A stretch of DNA of 64,000 bases, from contig NZ_CP060488.1 in assembly GCF_014334015.1 (NCBI RefSeq), positions 558,001 to 622,000 of the forward strand, in the 5' to 3' direction. Source of the DNA: Bacteroides sp. M10 (lineage in GTDB: Bacteria; Bacteroidota; Bacteroidia; Bacteroidales; Bacteroidaceae). Below the pieces are notes generated by a model. The model ran no database searches. It had not been told where the DNA came from and saw only the letters and a program-made list of their open reading frames with translations. Below, piece after piece: positions 44,192 through 51,578 of this stretch. The position numbers and the translations under genes were made by a program. The number at the start of each line of letters is the position of its first letter. Position 1 is the first letter of the stretch.

Positions 44192-44226
44192 CAAAGGTAG
44201 CAAATGATTCATGCAACAAAGTTGCA
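44192..44226 (-). promoter_or_regulatory. Metal ATPase promoter with overlapping dyad operator
   Basis: On the minus strand, TTTG (44220-44217) and TACCTTTG (44199-44192) form a -33/-7 pair with 17 bp between. A perfect 6-3-6 inverted repeat, TGCAAC-AAA-GTTGCA (44212-44226), covers the -33 element. It is a likely operator, perhaps for the Fur-family regulator encoded in the same operon. Confidence 0.65.
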
Positions 44227-44235
44227 AAATCAGTT

Positions 44236-44871
44236 TCAGAACATATATCCCAACGAGATCATCAGGTTTCTGTTCTTCATTCCTAAATCTTTTGCCACTT
44301 CAACGAGTCCAAAATCATAACTGATGGCAACTTGATATTTCTTGCTGAACTCAACCCCTGCTTTCAGTCCAAGACCGAAATCGAAGCGTTTCAGACCATC
44401 GTCTCCAAATATATCTTCGGACATGGAGTTACCTCCAATCTCATCAAAATCAAAATAATCACCGTCAACCTTTGCTTTTGCTTTTCCAAACAGTCCGACA
44501 GCAATATAAGGACCTACACTACCAAATAACGAAAAATTATCATTTACAGCATATTTGTACCCAACACGTACAGGCACTTCTAAATAGTATGGATTAAATT
44601 TTATGCTCGCAAGTGATCCTCCATCAATTTTAGCACCTTTCAATGTAAGCAATGCAGCGAAGTCCATATAGGCACCACTACCATTCGCATCCTGCGACAA
44701 TCCCAACTCTGCTTTAACACCTGCGTGAAAACCTATCCTGCTGTCAAAACCTGTAATGGTGTATTTACTAACATTCATACCTGCCATCACACCCCATTTC
44801 AGATTGTCTTGAGCATTGATACTCACCGCACTTATCGCTACTAAAGCGAATAATAATAAGGCCTTTTTCAT
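44236..44871 (-). CDS. Outer-membrane beta-barrel protein (PF13568-like)
   Basis: 211 aa, signal peptide MKKALLLFALVAISAVSINA with cleavage near NAQ. The barrel pattern starts with LKWGVMAGMNVSKYTITGFD, typical of the Bacteroidota porin_type/OMP_b-brl_2 group, followed by GFHAGVKAELGLS, YYLEVPVRVGYKYAVNDNFS and a final LMISLGYMF ending in Phe. Function unknown. It is 54 bp from the start of the metal ATPase on the same strand, but that gene has its own promoter in between. Confidence 0.85.
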   Translation of the reverse strand: MKKALLLFALVAISAVSINAQDNLKWGVMAGMNVSKYTITGFDSRIGFHAGVKAELGLSQDANGSGAYMDFAALLTLKGAKIDGGSLASIKFNPYYLEVPVRVGYKYAVNDNFSLFGSVGPYIAVGLFGKAKAKVDGDYFDFDEIGGNSMSEDIFGDDGLKRFDFGLGLKAGVEFSKKYQVAISYDFGLVEVAKDLGMKNRNLMISLGYMF

Positions 44872-45104
44872 ACGAATAAATAATTTAATTATTGTTTAGA
44901 AATTATGTGATACAAAAATAATAATAATTCGCACAACTCGGAGAAATTTGGTGAAAATATAAAAAATAAACGATATGAACCCTATGAGGTATAGTCATAG
45001 CAAGGGAATCAAACTATTTCAAACGATTTTACGAGATATAGAACAAAAACACTCTGTACAGAGAAAAAACAAAGAATGAAAGACTGTATAACTTAATTAA
45101 TTGT

Positions 45105-45112
45105 TATCTTTG
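45105..45112 (+). promoter_or_regulatory. -7 box for the 6S-like RNA
   Basis: TATCTTTG, a match to TAnnTTTG. The expected transcript start is around 45119, just where the first hairpin (cagtcg...cgactg) begins. Confidence 0.55.
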
Positions 45113-45118
45113 CACAGT

Positions 45119-45319
45119 CAGTCGTAGCGCGACTGTATTGTTTGTTTTAAGAAAAAAAGCGTTTAGCTGGTTTCTGTGCTAGAGAAAAGTCCAAAATTCC
45201 AAACACACAGAGAAGCAGATAGATGCTCCTTGCAATACGCGGGGAGTGTTTCCTGTTTGTGTGTTTAGGGCTTGGACTCCCTCTCTGGCGGATAGGCAAA
45301 TGCTCTCCGCTTTTTTTGT
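45119..45319 (+). ncRNA. 6S-like small RNA candidate
   Basis: About 200 nt with no ORF of interest. A 5' hairpin (cagtcg/cgactg, 45118-45134) is followed by a long rod. The outer stem agtccaa (45188-45194) pairs with ttggact (45272-45278). After an internal loop, aaacacaca (45201-45209) pairs with tgtgtgttt (45258-45266). A large asymmetric bubble follows, then atgctcc pairs with ggagtgt under the apical loop. The RNA ends at a terminator, gcgga/tccgc plus seven T (45289-45317). A long rod with a central open bubble is the mark of 6S RNA, which mimics an open promoter for RNA polymerase. Bacteroidales RNAs of this size have been proposed as 6S. I cannot run the covariance test, so the call is provisional. 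Confidence 0.5.
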
Positions 45320-45338
45320 GCCTATAAATTTGCGGTAG

Positions 45339-45526
45339 ATACAAACAATAAATTAGTAATAACTACAAAGGCAAGTCAATTCGGATGGAGCGGCACCTGA
45401 ACGACTGCAAAGTCGAAAACGCAACATTTAGATGTTGCTACTTACCTTTGAAAATATAAGAGACAGAGGCTAGCTACACCTGCAAGGGGAACAAATGGAT
45501 TCATCCAGGAGTTCCCCTCTATTTTT
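45339..45526 (+). ncRNA. Structured small RNA of unknown class
   Basis: Starts after a -7 box TAAATTTG (45325-45332), in tandem with the 6S-like RNA. A closing helix caaaggcaagt (45366-45376) pairs with acttacctttg (45440-45450) with one mismatch. It encloses a GNRA-capped hairpin, cgact-gcaa-agtcg (45402-45415), and a second hairpin, gcaacat-ttag-atgttgc (45421-45438). The transcript ends at a terminator: aggggaac/gttcccct with an inner tggat/atcca (45485-45518), then ctattttt. There is no downstream gene on this strand, so it is not a leader or riboswitch for a local gene. It is not recognisable as tmRNA, SRP RNA or RNase P. Confidence 0.5.
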
Positions 45527-45587
45527 GTAAAGATGTGTACTATTGGAAAGACAGATATTAGATCTACATATAAATTTGATGATTCTT

Positions 45588-45706
45588 ATTGTCAACTAAA
45601 GTTTTTCCCCGATAGTATAATGATTATCACTGGTTTACATGCTGACAATAAGCCATGACAATAGGCTGACAATAAAAAATTAGAACTTCTATTGTCAGCC
45701 TGTTCT
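45588..45706. repeat. Cluster of TTGTCA(G) motifs, left of the IS
   Basis: attgtcaa (45588), gctgacaata (45641), tgacaata (45656), and a perfect 11-bp inverted repeat ggctgacaata (45664-45674) / tattgtcagcc (45690-45700). The same motifs recur at 48593-48705 on the other side of the IS. No gene was found in 45527-45938. Confidence 0.6.
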
Positions 45707-45873
45707 TTGATCCCTTTGGAGCAAGATTATAAGATTCGTTCCAATGTGTCGATATACTCTGACTTAATTCCCAACTTGATCCATTTCATAAACTACTGAA
45801 GACTATCATTGTTTACAGTAACAATGTCATCGGCATAAAGAACACATACGCTTTATAAAATGAATATGCCCCT

Positions 45874-45938
45874 GTTAAATGAATGCTACATAGCCGGTAT
45901 CTTTCACTTACCAAGCAGGTATTGTTTCATTAAAGTGT
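45874..45938. repeat. Degenerate 22-bp repeat array, left part
   Basis: Three units begin at 45874, 45896 and 45918 in exact 22-bp register. Each opens gTTa/GGTAT. The dyad tacc...ggta (45909-45921) spans one boundary. The third unit is cut at 45938 by the insertion sequence and resumes at 48317. Confidence 0.6.
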
Positions 45939-45960
45939 GTAAGCATTCGGTCTCGTGCGT
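45939..45960. repeat. Left terminal inverted repeat of the IS66 element
   Basis: 22 bp beginning gtaagcattcgg. It matches the inverse of 48287-48308 at 21 of 22 positions. Confidence 0.93.
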
Positions 45961-45975
45961 ATTCTCTCCAAACTC

Positions 45976-46024
45976 TTATAAAGTCAAAAGCCAGACGGAG
46001 TACGTCTGGCTTTTGACTTTATAA
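45976..46024. terminator. Strong hairpin inside the IS, after tnpC
   Basis: A 22-bp perfect stem (45976-45997 with 46003-46024) around the loop gagta. It lies between the left end of the element and the tnpC stop. The uninterrupted stem is long enough to act as a transcription terminator for tnpC or as a block against reading in from outside. Confidence 0.7.
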
Positions 46025-46035
46025 ACCTTTCTTGT

Positions 46036-47649
46036 TTATCCTTTCCAATTAAATGGCAGTAAATCGGAGTAGTCGTTTTTCTCTTCTCTTTCTTTATCCT
46101 GTACTCTAATCACCACGTCCTGCATCCATAGTTTTGGGTTCACCTTATTTTCCCTGCAACATCCCATCAGTGAAAAGAATATTGCCGCTGCGTGTGCTGC
46201 CTCATGCGATCCGGAGAAGAGTGTATTTTTTCTGTTTACAGTCAACGGTCTAATAGAACGCTCCACCGGATTATTATCAATGCAGAACTGTGCATCATTG
46301 ACATATCCGGACAGTTGTTCAAAGCGTGTGTACATATAGAATATGGCCTTGGCAACAGGCGATTTATCGACCGTATGTTCATATTCCTCTTTGCACCATT
46401 TTTCCAGTCCTTTGATAATAGGGTACGATTTTTCCCGGCGAAGCTTTACTACAGCCTCGCCTTCCAGATGTTCTATCCTGATTTCCTCCTCCACAGCATA
46501 CAGTCTGCCTATTTGTTCAAGTGCATACCTTGCTCTGGGAGGGTCATTTCCTTCCGCTTCCACAAACTTGCGCCTGACGTGTGCCCAACAGCACAAGTGC
46601 AACTTTCCGGGTAGCGTGTCGAACTCGTCATATACTGCAAAGCCGTCACTCTGTACCACGCGGACCTGTCCTGCCAGCAGTGTGTCTATTCCGCTGCTGC
46701 CACGCCCCTTGTGATATTCAAAGAAGGGGGTATGAAACCGGGGCAGATAGAAGTTCCACATATACCCGCGATGAAGAGCACCGGGTCGGTCGCTTTCAAG
46801 TACGGGGTGGGGCGTCTCATCGGCCATGACGTAATAACTGTCCTTAACCAGTTCACGAAGCTCATTGTAGATCGGCTCCAAACGCTGTGCGGCAGCCATC
46901 ATCCAGTTACTTACGGTGGAAGGACTCAGATGGATGCCTTCACGCTCAAAAATGTCCAGCTGTCTGTGCAGAGGCAGGTGATCGTAATATTTGGCGGTGG
47001 CAATGTGGGACAGTACACTCTCCGAGGCATTGCTGTGAGGGTGTGCCATTACGGGCATGGGAGCAGTTATGATACGACCGTCGGCAAGCCGGTATTTAGG
47101 ACGGATGATGCGTCTCACATAGAATCGGGCAGGGCTGACGGCATATTGTTCGCTCACTTCCTCCCCCAGCTTCGTCGCTCCCTCCAGAGAAAGACCTTCC
47201 GGCATGGGAATGATGATTTCTTCACGGGGAAGGGACGGATCGATGGGCTTACGGGCGTGGGGAGTAATCTTTTGGGTGAAGCTCTTACGGAAACGATTGT
47301 AACCATTCTCCGACCGGGCAGATTTCTCAGCCGTTTTCTGCTCCTCCGCTACCGGGTCATTGACATCGGACGGAGATTCAAAACAGATGCTCAATTGGTT
47401 GGCATCTTCGGGAAGATGACGTTTTTCACTGGATTTACCCCATAAACGGCGTGTCAAATCAGCCAATTTCCATCTCAGGTCAGCAATGACGGCTGTACAG
47501 GCTGAGATTTCCTCAACTTGGCGGGAATACTCCTGCAAAGAGGCTGCGTATTTTCTCTGAAGTTCCGCATGTTCCTTTTCAAGACGTTCACGTTCCTTGC
47601 GCAACTCTTCGTACTCTTCCAAAGTAAAGGTAATGACTGGTTCTTTCAC
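46036..47649 (-). CDS. tnpC: IS66 transposase TnpC
   Basis: 537 aa DDE transposase. N-terminal coiled coil (about 8-60, EEYEELRKERERLEKEHAEL), zinc-binding and helix-turn-helix region (SPSTVSNWMMAAAQRLEP near 240), then the catalytic core: first D in SYYVMADETPHPVLES, second D in VVQSDGFAVYDEF, and the E in IDNNPVERSIRPLTVNRKNT. The C-terminal signature NTLFSGSHEAAHAAAIFFSL is typical of IS66. It appears intact. TnpB is upstream in transcription order, 69 bp away. Confidence 0.95.
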   Translation of the reverse strand: MKEPVITFTLEEYEELRKERERLEKEHAELQRKYAASLQEYSRQVEEISACTAVIADLRWKLADLTRRLWGKSSEKRHLPEDANQLSICFESPSDVNDPVAEEQKTAEKSARSENGYNRFRKSFTQKITPHARKPIDPSLPREEIIIPMPEGLSLEGATKLGEEVSEQYAVSPARFYVRRIIRPKYRLADGRIITAPMPVMAHPHSNASESVLSHIATAKYYDHLPLHRQLDIFEREGIHLSPSTVSNWMMAAAQRLEPIYNELRELVKDSYYVMADETPHPVLESDRPGALHRGYMWNFYLPRFHTPFFEYHKGRGSSGIDTLLAGQVRVVQSDGFAVYDEFDTLPGKLHLCCWAHVRRKFVEAEGNDPPRARYALEQIGRLYAVEEEIRIEHLEGEAVVKLRREKSYPIIKGLEKWCKEEYEHTVDKSPVAKAIFYMYTRFEQLSGYVNDAQFCIDNNPVERSIRPLTVNRKNTLFSGSHEAAHAAAIFFSLMGCCRENKVNPKLWMQDVVIRVQDKEREEKNDYSDLLPFNWKG

Positions 47650-47718
47650 TGCATATCCACTTTTTTATTATGTGGCAAAGTTATCAAAATAAACCTGTAC
47701 GGCTTGTAGGATGGGAGA

Positions 47719-48228
47719 TTACTTTTCAACTGTTTTCCGATACTTTTTAACAGTAAGCAGCTCATTCAGGCGATTCCAGGAAATTTGAAGAAAATCTCTT
47801 TTCCGTTCGTCCTTTTTCAAGAAGAAAGAACTGTGGTTCAGACGACGGCATTCCAGTCGGTATTCGTCCTCGCACCGATAGAGGATATGCAATCTGCTAC
47901 GGGAACGGTCAAGAAAAATATGACAACTCTGCTCTGACACGCAAGAACCCGTGTGCCGGATGACCTCGCCACAAAGACCGTCAATACCTTTATGGAAATT
48001 ACAACCATTGGGATAAAGGTAATAAGACCAGAAAGGACTGTTACGGAAAAGACCAAGACCTAAGGGGAGAAGTAGATCCTGAGGAGAATGGATGCCAAGA
48101 CTGGAAGCCGAAACTTTATAACGACGACCACCATCAAATATGAAAAGAACAGAATCAAAATGGTTAGACTCGGATAAGAGACTACGCAGCTTTTCACTTT
48201 CACTAGAAAATACTAATACTGAACACAT
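47719..48228 (-). CDS. tnpB: IS66 accessory protein TnpB, with N-terminal extension
   Basis: 169 aa; the standard TnpB is about 115. The TnpB core begins near residue 62 (WSYYLYPNGCNFHKGIDGLC) and continues GEVIRHTG, HIFLDRSRSRLHILYRCEDE, RLECRRLNHSSFFL. The first 60 residues (SEKLRSLLSESNHFDSVLFI, GGRRYKVSASSLG) are not part of the usual TnpB. They might stand in for the missing TnpA or be a leader unique to this subgroup. No internal Met allows a shorter start. Confidence 0.85.
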   Translation of the reverse strand: MCSVLVFSSESEKLRSLLSESNHFDSVLFIFDGGRRYKVSASSLGIHSPQDLLLPLGLGLFRNSPFWSYYLYPNGCNFHKGIDGLCGEVIRHTGSCVSEQSCHIFLDRSRSRLHILYRCEDEYRLECRRLNHSSFFLKKDERKRDFLQISWNRLNELLTVKKYRKTVEK

Positions 48229-48286
48229 AATGGATTAAGATGATTATGAAGGCACAAAGGTAGGAAAGAAAAGAAGGGAAAGAAAC

Positions 48287-48308
48287 ACGCACGAGCCCGA
48301 ATGCTTAC
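48287..48308. repeat. Right terminal inverted repeat of the IS66 element
   Basis: 22 bp ending cgaatgcttac, the inverse of the left end at 45939-45960 apart from one base. It is followed directly by the second copy of the target duplication taaagtgt. Confidence 0.93.
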
Positions 48309-48493
48309 TAAAGTGTAGGTATTGTTAACTCCCCACGGCCGTGACGAGATCTTCCCACGGCCGTGAGAAGAAGTTACCACGGCTGTGACGAACTAAAGAT
48401 ACCGGTGCTTTAGTGGAACAATACTGACACTCTAGAGGAACTATACAGGCATGTTAGCGAAACTATATAGGTATATTAATGAAAGGATATCAC
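48309..48493. repeat. Degenerate 22-bp palindromic array, right part
   Basis: After the IS the 22-bp register goes on, with units starting at 48318, 48340, 48362, 48384, 48406, 48428, 48450 and 48472. Dyads near the unit boundaries have different arms: cacgg/ccgtg at 48334 and 48356, cacgg/ctgtg at 48378, accggt at 48401, aca/tgt at 48445, atata/tatat at 48465. The neighbouring segments ggaac...tact, gaactatacagg and gaaactatatagg also recur every 22 bp. Confidence 0.75.
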
Positions 48494-48592
48494 TTTGGAA
48501 AGCTATTAGAAAAATGCAGTATTATTTCGGAATATACCCATAAAATTATTGTCTATCAAGTTATTAAAGGTATCATAAGAGATAAAAATAAG

Positions 48593-48706
48593 GTTGACAG
48601 TAAAAGTAGATATATTTTATTGTCAGCCTATTATCAGCATCTATTATCAGGTGATATAACACTGATATTCACACACTTAAATATAATCCTGACAGTTTGA
48701 CAATAA
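48593..48706. repeat. Cluster of TTGTCAG motifs, right of the IS
   Basis: gttgacag (48593), attgtcagcc (48619), then two partial attatcag copies, and cctgacagtttgacaata (48688-48705). These match the motifs at 45588-45706, so the cluster spanned the site before the IS arrived. No gene is supported in 48494-48860. Confidence 0.55.
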
Positions 48707-48813
48707 AACAGGTATAAATCAATAGAAACGATCATAAAATTTTTAATTGGGAAGGGTAAAGAATTTATAAAAGAAAGAAAAAGTTTACTGTTCCCTTAAG
48801 AATAAACATCGTT

Positions 48814-48842
48814 GTAACCATGGTTACAGTAACCACAGTTAC
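48814..48842. repeat. Tandem GTAAC/GTTAC palindromes
   Basis: Two dyads, gtaaccatggttac (48814-48827, perfect) and gtaaccacagttac (48829-48842), spaced 15 bp apart just upstream of the ATPase remnant. The half-site ttacagtaac also occurs at 45817. Possible operator of the lost gene. Confidence 0.6.
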
Positions 48843-48860
48843 TAACACAATTCATTGACT

Positions 48861-49060
48861 ATGAGGTTTTATAATAGGGAAGAAGAACTAAAGGAATTAA
48901 AACGAATTCAGCAATCGGCATTTGAGCCGAAGAAGGAAAAATTTGTTGATAGAAGAATTTGGAAAAATTATGGAACCTACTTTTCTATTTTAAGCGCAAT
49001 TGCGGAGGTAAAAATACAGCAACACCAGGAGAAAAAAGCGTAGGTGACTATCTGAAACAG
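48861..49060 (+). pseudogene. Remnant of an AAA-type ATPase gene
   Basis: The ORF starts MRFYNREEELKELKRIQQSA, the usual N-terminus of DUF234-associated P-loop ATPases in Bacteroides. The expected GRRRIGKTSL P-loop that should follow is absent. The text jumps to IWKNYGTYFSILSAIAE, like the winged-helix region late in such proteins, then shifts frame (GGKNTATPGEKSVGDYLKQ) and stops. It is best read as an internally deleted, frameshifted gene. No other part of it remains before ispG. Confidence 0.6.
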
Positions 49061-49136
49061 TACTTAGTCAGGCACGGATTACAGGTTTTCTATGAGCTTA
49101 GTACCCCATCACCTGTATTCCGTGCCCAATATAATA

Positions 49137-50978
49137 TCATTGTTGGTTTTCTTCCCGGTCTGTCCGGATAAACTCCAGAAGTCGTTCTACCGCCTCTTCT
49201 TCAGGAATATTTTTCTCTACGCACACCTTGCCTTTATAGAGACTGATTTTCCCCCGTCCTGCTCCTACATAACCGTAGTCTGCATCTGCCATCTCACCGG
49301 GACCATTCACGATGCATCCCATGATACCGATCTTCAGCCCTTTCAAATGTGAAGTGGCTGCCTTGATACGGGCAATAGTCTTTTCCAAGTCGTAAAGTGT
49401 ACGGCCGCAACCGGGACAAGATATATATTCTGTTTTGGAGGTGCGGGTACGTCCGGCCTGCAAGATTCCGAAAGCAGTAGCATCAACGACGGCATGGCTC
49501 AAGTTACCCTGATTGAACAGGAAGATGCCATCACAAAGACCGTCAAAAATCAAAGCTCCCATATCGGCTGCGGACTTTATCTGCAAATTCTCCGCATCAT
49601 CTTCCGAATAATGCTGGAAGAAAACAACCGGATTTTGTAAGCCTTCCGTCATTAGTTGATGTACCAGTGCACGGTGCTCACCCAAACGGTTCGGATGATT
49701 GCTTTGGGAAACAATCACTACTTCCGGATGATGTTTCAGGCAGGCTATCACTTCATCCGTTTGTGCCATGTAGGGCATAAACAGGAATTTAAGTTCTGCA
49801 TTACATTCTCCCATTAAAGGCAGCTGTGCATGATTGAATGCAGGCCAGGTTCCGTCTTCTCCCTGCCATACATCCGCATCAAGAATATATTCTACTCCGT
49901 CTTCCCGTTGATCGGGCAAGGTTCTTCCGGCATAAATATAGTCCGGTGTGAATTGCGGATTTACCTCTGTCTTCCCGTCCATGCGGTCGGCAATAACCAC
50001 AGGTACATGTTCACCTCCGATATTACGGACGGCTTTTGTCTTGCGACGTTCGGGAGACAGGTAATTGAATTCCGGTGCTTCCAATCCCGGGATATAAGGA
50101 TGATCCTGCCTCAACAGAACATAATCCACCAGTTTACGGGCCACCGGGATTTCAGCTTCAGGAGCTTCGCTCAAAGATACCCGAATGGTATCTCCCAATC
50201 CGTCACTCAACAGCGCACCGATGCCAAGGGCGGACTTGATACGTCCGTCTTCTCCATCTCCGGCTTCTGTCACCCCGAGGTGTAATGGGAAAGCCATCCC
50301 TTCTTTTTCCATGACGTCTACCAACAGGCGGACAGTTTTTACCATGACCACCGTATTGGAGGCCTTGATGGAAATCACCACATCCGTGAAGTTTTCCTCT
50401 ACACAGATACGGAGAAACTCCATGCAGGACTCTACCATCCCTGCGGGGGTATCGCCATAACGGGACATGATACGATCGGACAGAGAGCCATGATTTACTC
50501 CGATCCGGATAGCCGTGTGATTCTCTTTACAGATATTCAGGAACGGGACAAACCGGTCATGGATTTTCTGTATTTCCTGCGCATACTCCTCGTCTGTATA
50601 TTCCAGTTTTTTAAAAGTACGCGCAGCATCTACATAATTTCCCGGATTGATTCGCACCTTTTCCGCGTATTGAGCAGCCACGTCTGCCACTTTCGGATTG
50701 AAATGCACATCGGCAACCAACGGAACCATATATCCCTGGCTACGCAGTCCGATGTTAATATTCATCAGGTTTTCAGCTTCTTTGATGCCCTGGGTTGTGA
50801 GGCGGACATACTCTCCACCTGCATCAACAATACGTTTCGCCTGTTCCACACAAGCCTGTGTATCCTGCGTAGACGTGTTTGTCATCGACTGGACACGAAT
50901 AGAATTGGGGCCGCCCAACGGCACAGCCCCAATATTTACTTCTGTGGTTTCTCTTCGAAAATAATTGAATAGATCCAT
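49137..50978 (-). CDS. ispG: 4-hydroxy-3-methylbut-2-enyl diphosphate synthase, long form
   Basis: 613 aa. It converts MEcPP to HMBPP in the MEP isoprenoid pathway using a [4Fe-4S] cluster. It is the long type with a central insertion domain, as in chlamydia, plants and Bacteroidota (short type is about 370 aa). The TIM-barrel start RRETTEVNIGAVPLGGPNSI is followed by NPGNYVDAARTFKKLEYTDE. The C-terminal cluster motifs are YISCPGCGRTLYDLE and GIMGCIVNGPGEMADADYGY. It shares one base with the upstream purE stop (TAATG), so translation is coupled. Confidence 0.97.
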   Translation of the reverse strand: MDLFNYFRRETTEVNIGAVPLGGPNSIRVQSMTNTSTQDTQACVEQAKRIVDAGGEYVRLTTQGIKEAENLMNINIGLRSQGYMVPLVADVHFNPKVADVAAQYAEKVRINPGNYVDAARTFKKLEYTDEEYAQEIQKIHDRFVPFLNICKENHTAIRIGVNHGSLSDRIMSRYGDTPAGMVESCMEFLRICVEENFTDVVISIKASNTVVMVKTVRLLVDVMEKEGMAFPLHLGVTEAGDGEDGRIKSALGIGALLSDGLGDTIRVSLSEAPEAEIPVARKLVDYVLLRQDHPYIPGLEAPEFNYLSPERRKTKAVRNIGGEHVPVVIADRMDGKTEVNPQFTPDYIYAGRTLPDQREDGVEYILDADVWQGEDGTWPAFNHAQLPLMGECNAELKFLFMPYMAQTDEVIACLKHHPEVVIVSQSNHPNRLGEHRALVHQLMTEGLQNPVVFFQHYSEDDAENLQIKSAADMGALIFDGLCDGIFLFNQGNLSHAVVDATAFGILQAGRTRTSKTEYISCPGCGRTLYDLEKTIARIKAATSHLKGLKIGIMGCIVNGPGEMADADYGYVGAGRGKISLYKGKVCVEKNIPEEEAVERLLEFIRTDREENQQ

Positions 50979-51487
50979 TAGTTCGTTTTATATTCAAACT
51001 TCACTTCTTTCAGTTCTTCGTTTGCTTTTACGATTTTCTTTTTCAGTCCTTCCTTGTAAGCAGCAAAAGCTTCGGCCAGTTTCTCATCGCTCAATGCCAG
51101 CATCTGGATGGCAAGGATAGCGGCATTCATCGCTCCGTTGATGGCAACCGTTGCTACAGGAATGCCCGGAGGCATCTGAATGATAGAATAAAGTGCGTCC
51201 ACACCATCGAGCACGGAACCTTTTACAGGTACTCCGATTACCGGCAATGTAGTGTTAGCCGCAATTACACCGGGAAGGGCGGCAGCCATTCCGGCAGCAG
51301 CGATAATTACTTTAATGCCGCGGTTGCGGGCATTCTTCGCAAACTCTTCCACAGCTTCGGGCGTGCGGTGAGCAGAAAGAGCGTTCATTTCGAACGGTAC
51401 ATGCATATCATTCAGCAGCTGTGCAGCCTTCTCCATAACAGGAAGGTCGGACGTGCTGCCCATGATAATACTTACAATTGGAGTCAT
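50978..51487 (-). CDS. purE: N5-carboxyaminoimidazole ribonucleotide mutase
   Basis: 169 aa, exactly the class I PurE length. It converts N5-CAIR to CAIR in purine synthesis. Motifs: IIMGSTSDLPVMEKAAQLLN (active-site S-x-S-D), FEMNALSAHRTPE (catalytic SAHR), AAAGMAAALPGVIAANTTLP and VIGVPVKGSVLDGVDALYSI. It is the fourth gene of the rpoN-to-ispG run and overlaps ispG by one base. No purK is present in the window. Confidence 0.97.
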   Translation of the reverse strand: MTPIVSIIMGSTSDLPVMEKAAQLLNDMHVPFEMNALSAHRTPEAVEEFAKNARNRGIKVIIAAAGMAAALPGVIAANTTLPVIGVPVKGSVLDGVDALYSIIQMPPGIPVATVAINGAMNAAILAIQMLALSDEKLAEAFAAYKEGLKKKIVKANEELKEVKFEYKTN

Positions 51488-51578
51488 AGAATAAAAATTA
51501 AAAGCCTCTTCACAGCCCTTTCACGAAGAGAGGGGGTTCAGCTACATTCAACTTATATTAGTTATATTTCTGTTTGCA

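Larger units (their letters stand above)
45939..48308 (-). mobile_element. IS66-family insertion sequence
   Basis: 2370 bp. The left end starts gtaagcattcggtctcgtgc (45939 on) and the right end carries its inverse (48287-48308). The 22-bp terminal repeats differ at one base. An 8-bp target duplication, taaagtgt, lies at 45931-45938 and at 48309-48316, exactly as IS66 members make. The element contains tnpC and tnpB on the minus strand. No tnpA was found. Perfect duplications suggest a recent insertion. Confidence 0.95.

Noticed and set aside
45147..45344. 65-aa minus-strand ORF
   Set aside because: It lies antisense to the 6S-like RNA and its terminator, with no coding features.
45392..45420. 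Hammerhead-like text: ctga, a hairpin, then gaaa
   Set aside because: The core needs CUGANGA before stem II. Here the sequence after ctga goes straight into the GNRA-capped stem and the catalytic GA is missing.
48479..48700. 73-aa plus-strand ORF
   Set aside because: It starts inside the 22-bp array, runs through the TTGTCAG cluster and has no recognisable domain or supporting promoter.
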